Positions 63,428-64,000 of a DNA stretch of 64,000 bases are shown piece by piece. Within the stretch, counting starts at the first letter, position 1. Each line of letters opens with the position of its first letter. The notes beneath the pieces are model-generated. The model was not told the DNA's origin and did not search any database. It saw only the letters and a list, made by a program, of their open reading frames with translations. Location of the stretch: contig NZ_FO704550.1 in assembly GCF_000968195.1 (NCBI RefSeq), positions 1,984,001 through 2,048,000 of the forward strand, in the 5' to 3' direction. Position numbers and translations under genes: made by a program. This DNA comes from Xenorhabdus doucetiae. GTDB lineage: Bacteria; Pseudomonadota; Gammaproteobacteria; Enterobacterales; Enterobacteriaceae.

Positions 63428-64000
63428 TTAGACGTTAAACAAGAAATTCATCACATCGCCATCTTTCACGATATACTCTTTCCCTTCTGCGCGCATTTTA
63501 CCGGCTTCTTTTGCCCCTTGTTCACCTTTGTAAGTGATGAAATCTTCAAACGCAATAGTTTGGGCACGGATAAAGCCTTTTTCAAAATCGGTGTGGATTT
63601 TACCCGCAGCTTGTGGGGCGGTTGCACCGACAGGGATCGTCCAGGCACGCACTTCTTTCACACCCGCAGTAAAGTAAGTTTGCAGGTTCAGCAGTTGATA
63701 GCCGGCACGAATAACACGGTTCAAGCCTGGTTCTTCAAGACCTAATTCCGCCATGAATTCTTCGCGGTCGGCATCTTCCAGCTCGGCAATATCCGCTTCA
63801 ATTGCCGCACAAACCGGAACAACGACAGAACCCTCTTTTTCTGCAATGGCGCGGACGGTATCAAGGTGTGGGTTATTCTCGAAACCGTCTTCATTGACGT
63901 TGGCAATGTACATGGTGGGTTTCAGAGTCAGGAAGCTCAGATAGCGAATGACGGCCTTTTCTTCTGCATTCAGATCCAACGCACGTAACATGCCGGCTTG
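63428..64000 (-). CDS. ychF: redox-regulated ATPase YchF, C-terminal part (5' end outside window)
   Basis: The frame is open to the right end of the window. The visible 190 residues include KPTMYIANVNEDGF (the N-E/N-x-x-E type base-binding motif of YchF, which prefers ATP), then the helical part and the TGS-like domain GVKEVRAWTIPVGATAPQAA, KGFIRAQTIAFEDF and the end VKDGDVMNFLFNV. YchF binds the 70S ribosome and is linked to redox stress response. Confidence 0.93.
   Translation of the reverse strand, partial: QAGMLRALDLNAEEKAVIRYLSFLTLKPTMYIANVNEDGFENNPHLDTVRAIAEKEGSVVVPVCAAIEADIAELEDADREEFMAELGLEEPGLNRVIRAGYQLLNLQTYFTAGVKEVRAWTIPVGATAPQAAGKIHTDFEKGFIRAQTIAFEDFITYKGEQGAKEAGKMRAEGKEYIVKDGDVMNFLFNV

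Noticed and set aside
1..64000. tRNA, rRNA or CRISPR arrays
   Set aside because: None was seen on either strand by reading; a dedicated search could still find a short RNA I missed.

Overview
The window looks like the chromosome of an insect-associated member of the Enterobacterales, most likely Xenorhabdus or Photorhabdus. The basis is moderate-to-low G+C housekeeping genes of enterobacterial type (endA, yegD, mdaB, ychF, omptin), many decayed IS630-family elements, a type I PKS and an achromobactin-type siderophore locus. I could not run a search, so the genus is an inference.

Layout. 1-5.65 kb is an eroded stretch: the end of an MFS carrier, DUF4184, a hydrolase, a DUF1801 gene with an internal deletion, an MFS gene cut by an IS630 element, a probable MOA-type cysteine protease, and the last part of a CNT nucleoside transporter. 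5.7-8.2 kb holds two universal stress proteins, a small unknown gene and endonuclease I. 8.2-10.4 kb is a graveyard of IS110 and IS630 pieces ending in a two-frame IS630 transposase.

10.5-25.8 kb is the most unusual part. It is a co-directional locus with a 62-aa peptide, a 1482-codon multidomain protein (now split by an IS630 element flanked by TA), two glycine-rich repeat proteins, a beta-trefoil-like/pentapeptide-repeat protein and a KS-AT-DH-KR-ACP polyketide synthase whose KS end is deleted. A module of about 60 residues recurs in both the large protein and the pentapeptide protein, which ties the locus together. I do not recognise it as a described system.

26.4-44.1 kb is a G+C-richer, tightly overlapping operon behind a Fur box, with the gene order of the Dickeya achromobactin locus (acsF-acr-acsD-acsE-yhcA-acsC-acsB-acsA-cbrABCD), extended by a FhuF-type iron reductase and an RraA-like protein. 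It lies between an IS5-type remnant and an IS3-type remnant, which suggests acquisition by transfer.

44.3-64 kb returns to chromosome-like genes: a bd-type oxidase of the CioAB class with a DUF2474 partner, an AT-rich orphan, a TetR/HPP pair with twin palindromic operators, YegD, a MocR regulator, a HutD/Ves protein, an omptin, a TAXI-TRAP transporter plus L-2-hydroxyglutarate oxidase operon, an alpha/beta hydrolase, three tandem paralogous small secreted two-cysteine proteins, MdaB, an AraC regulator and the end of ychF.
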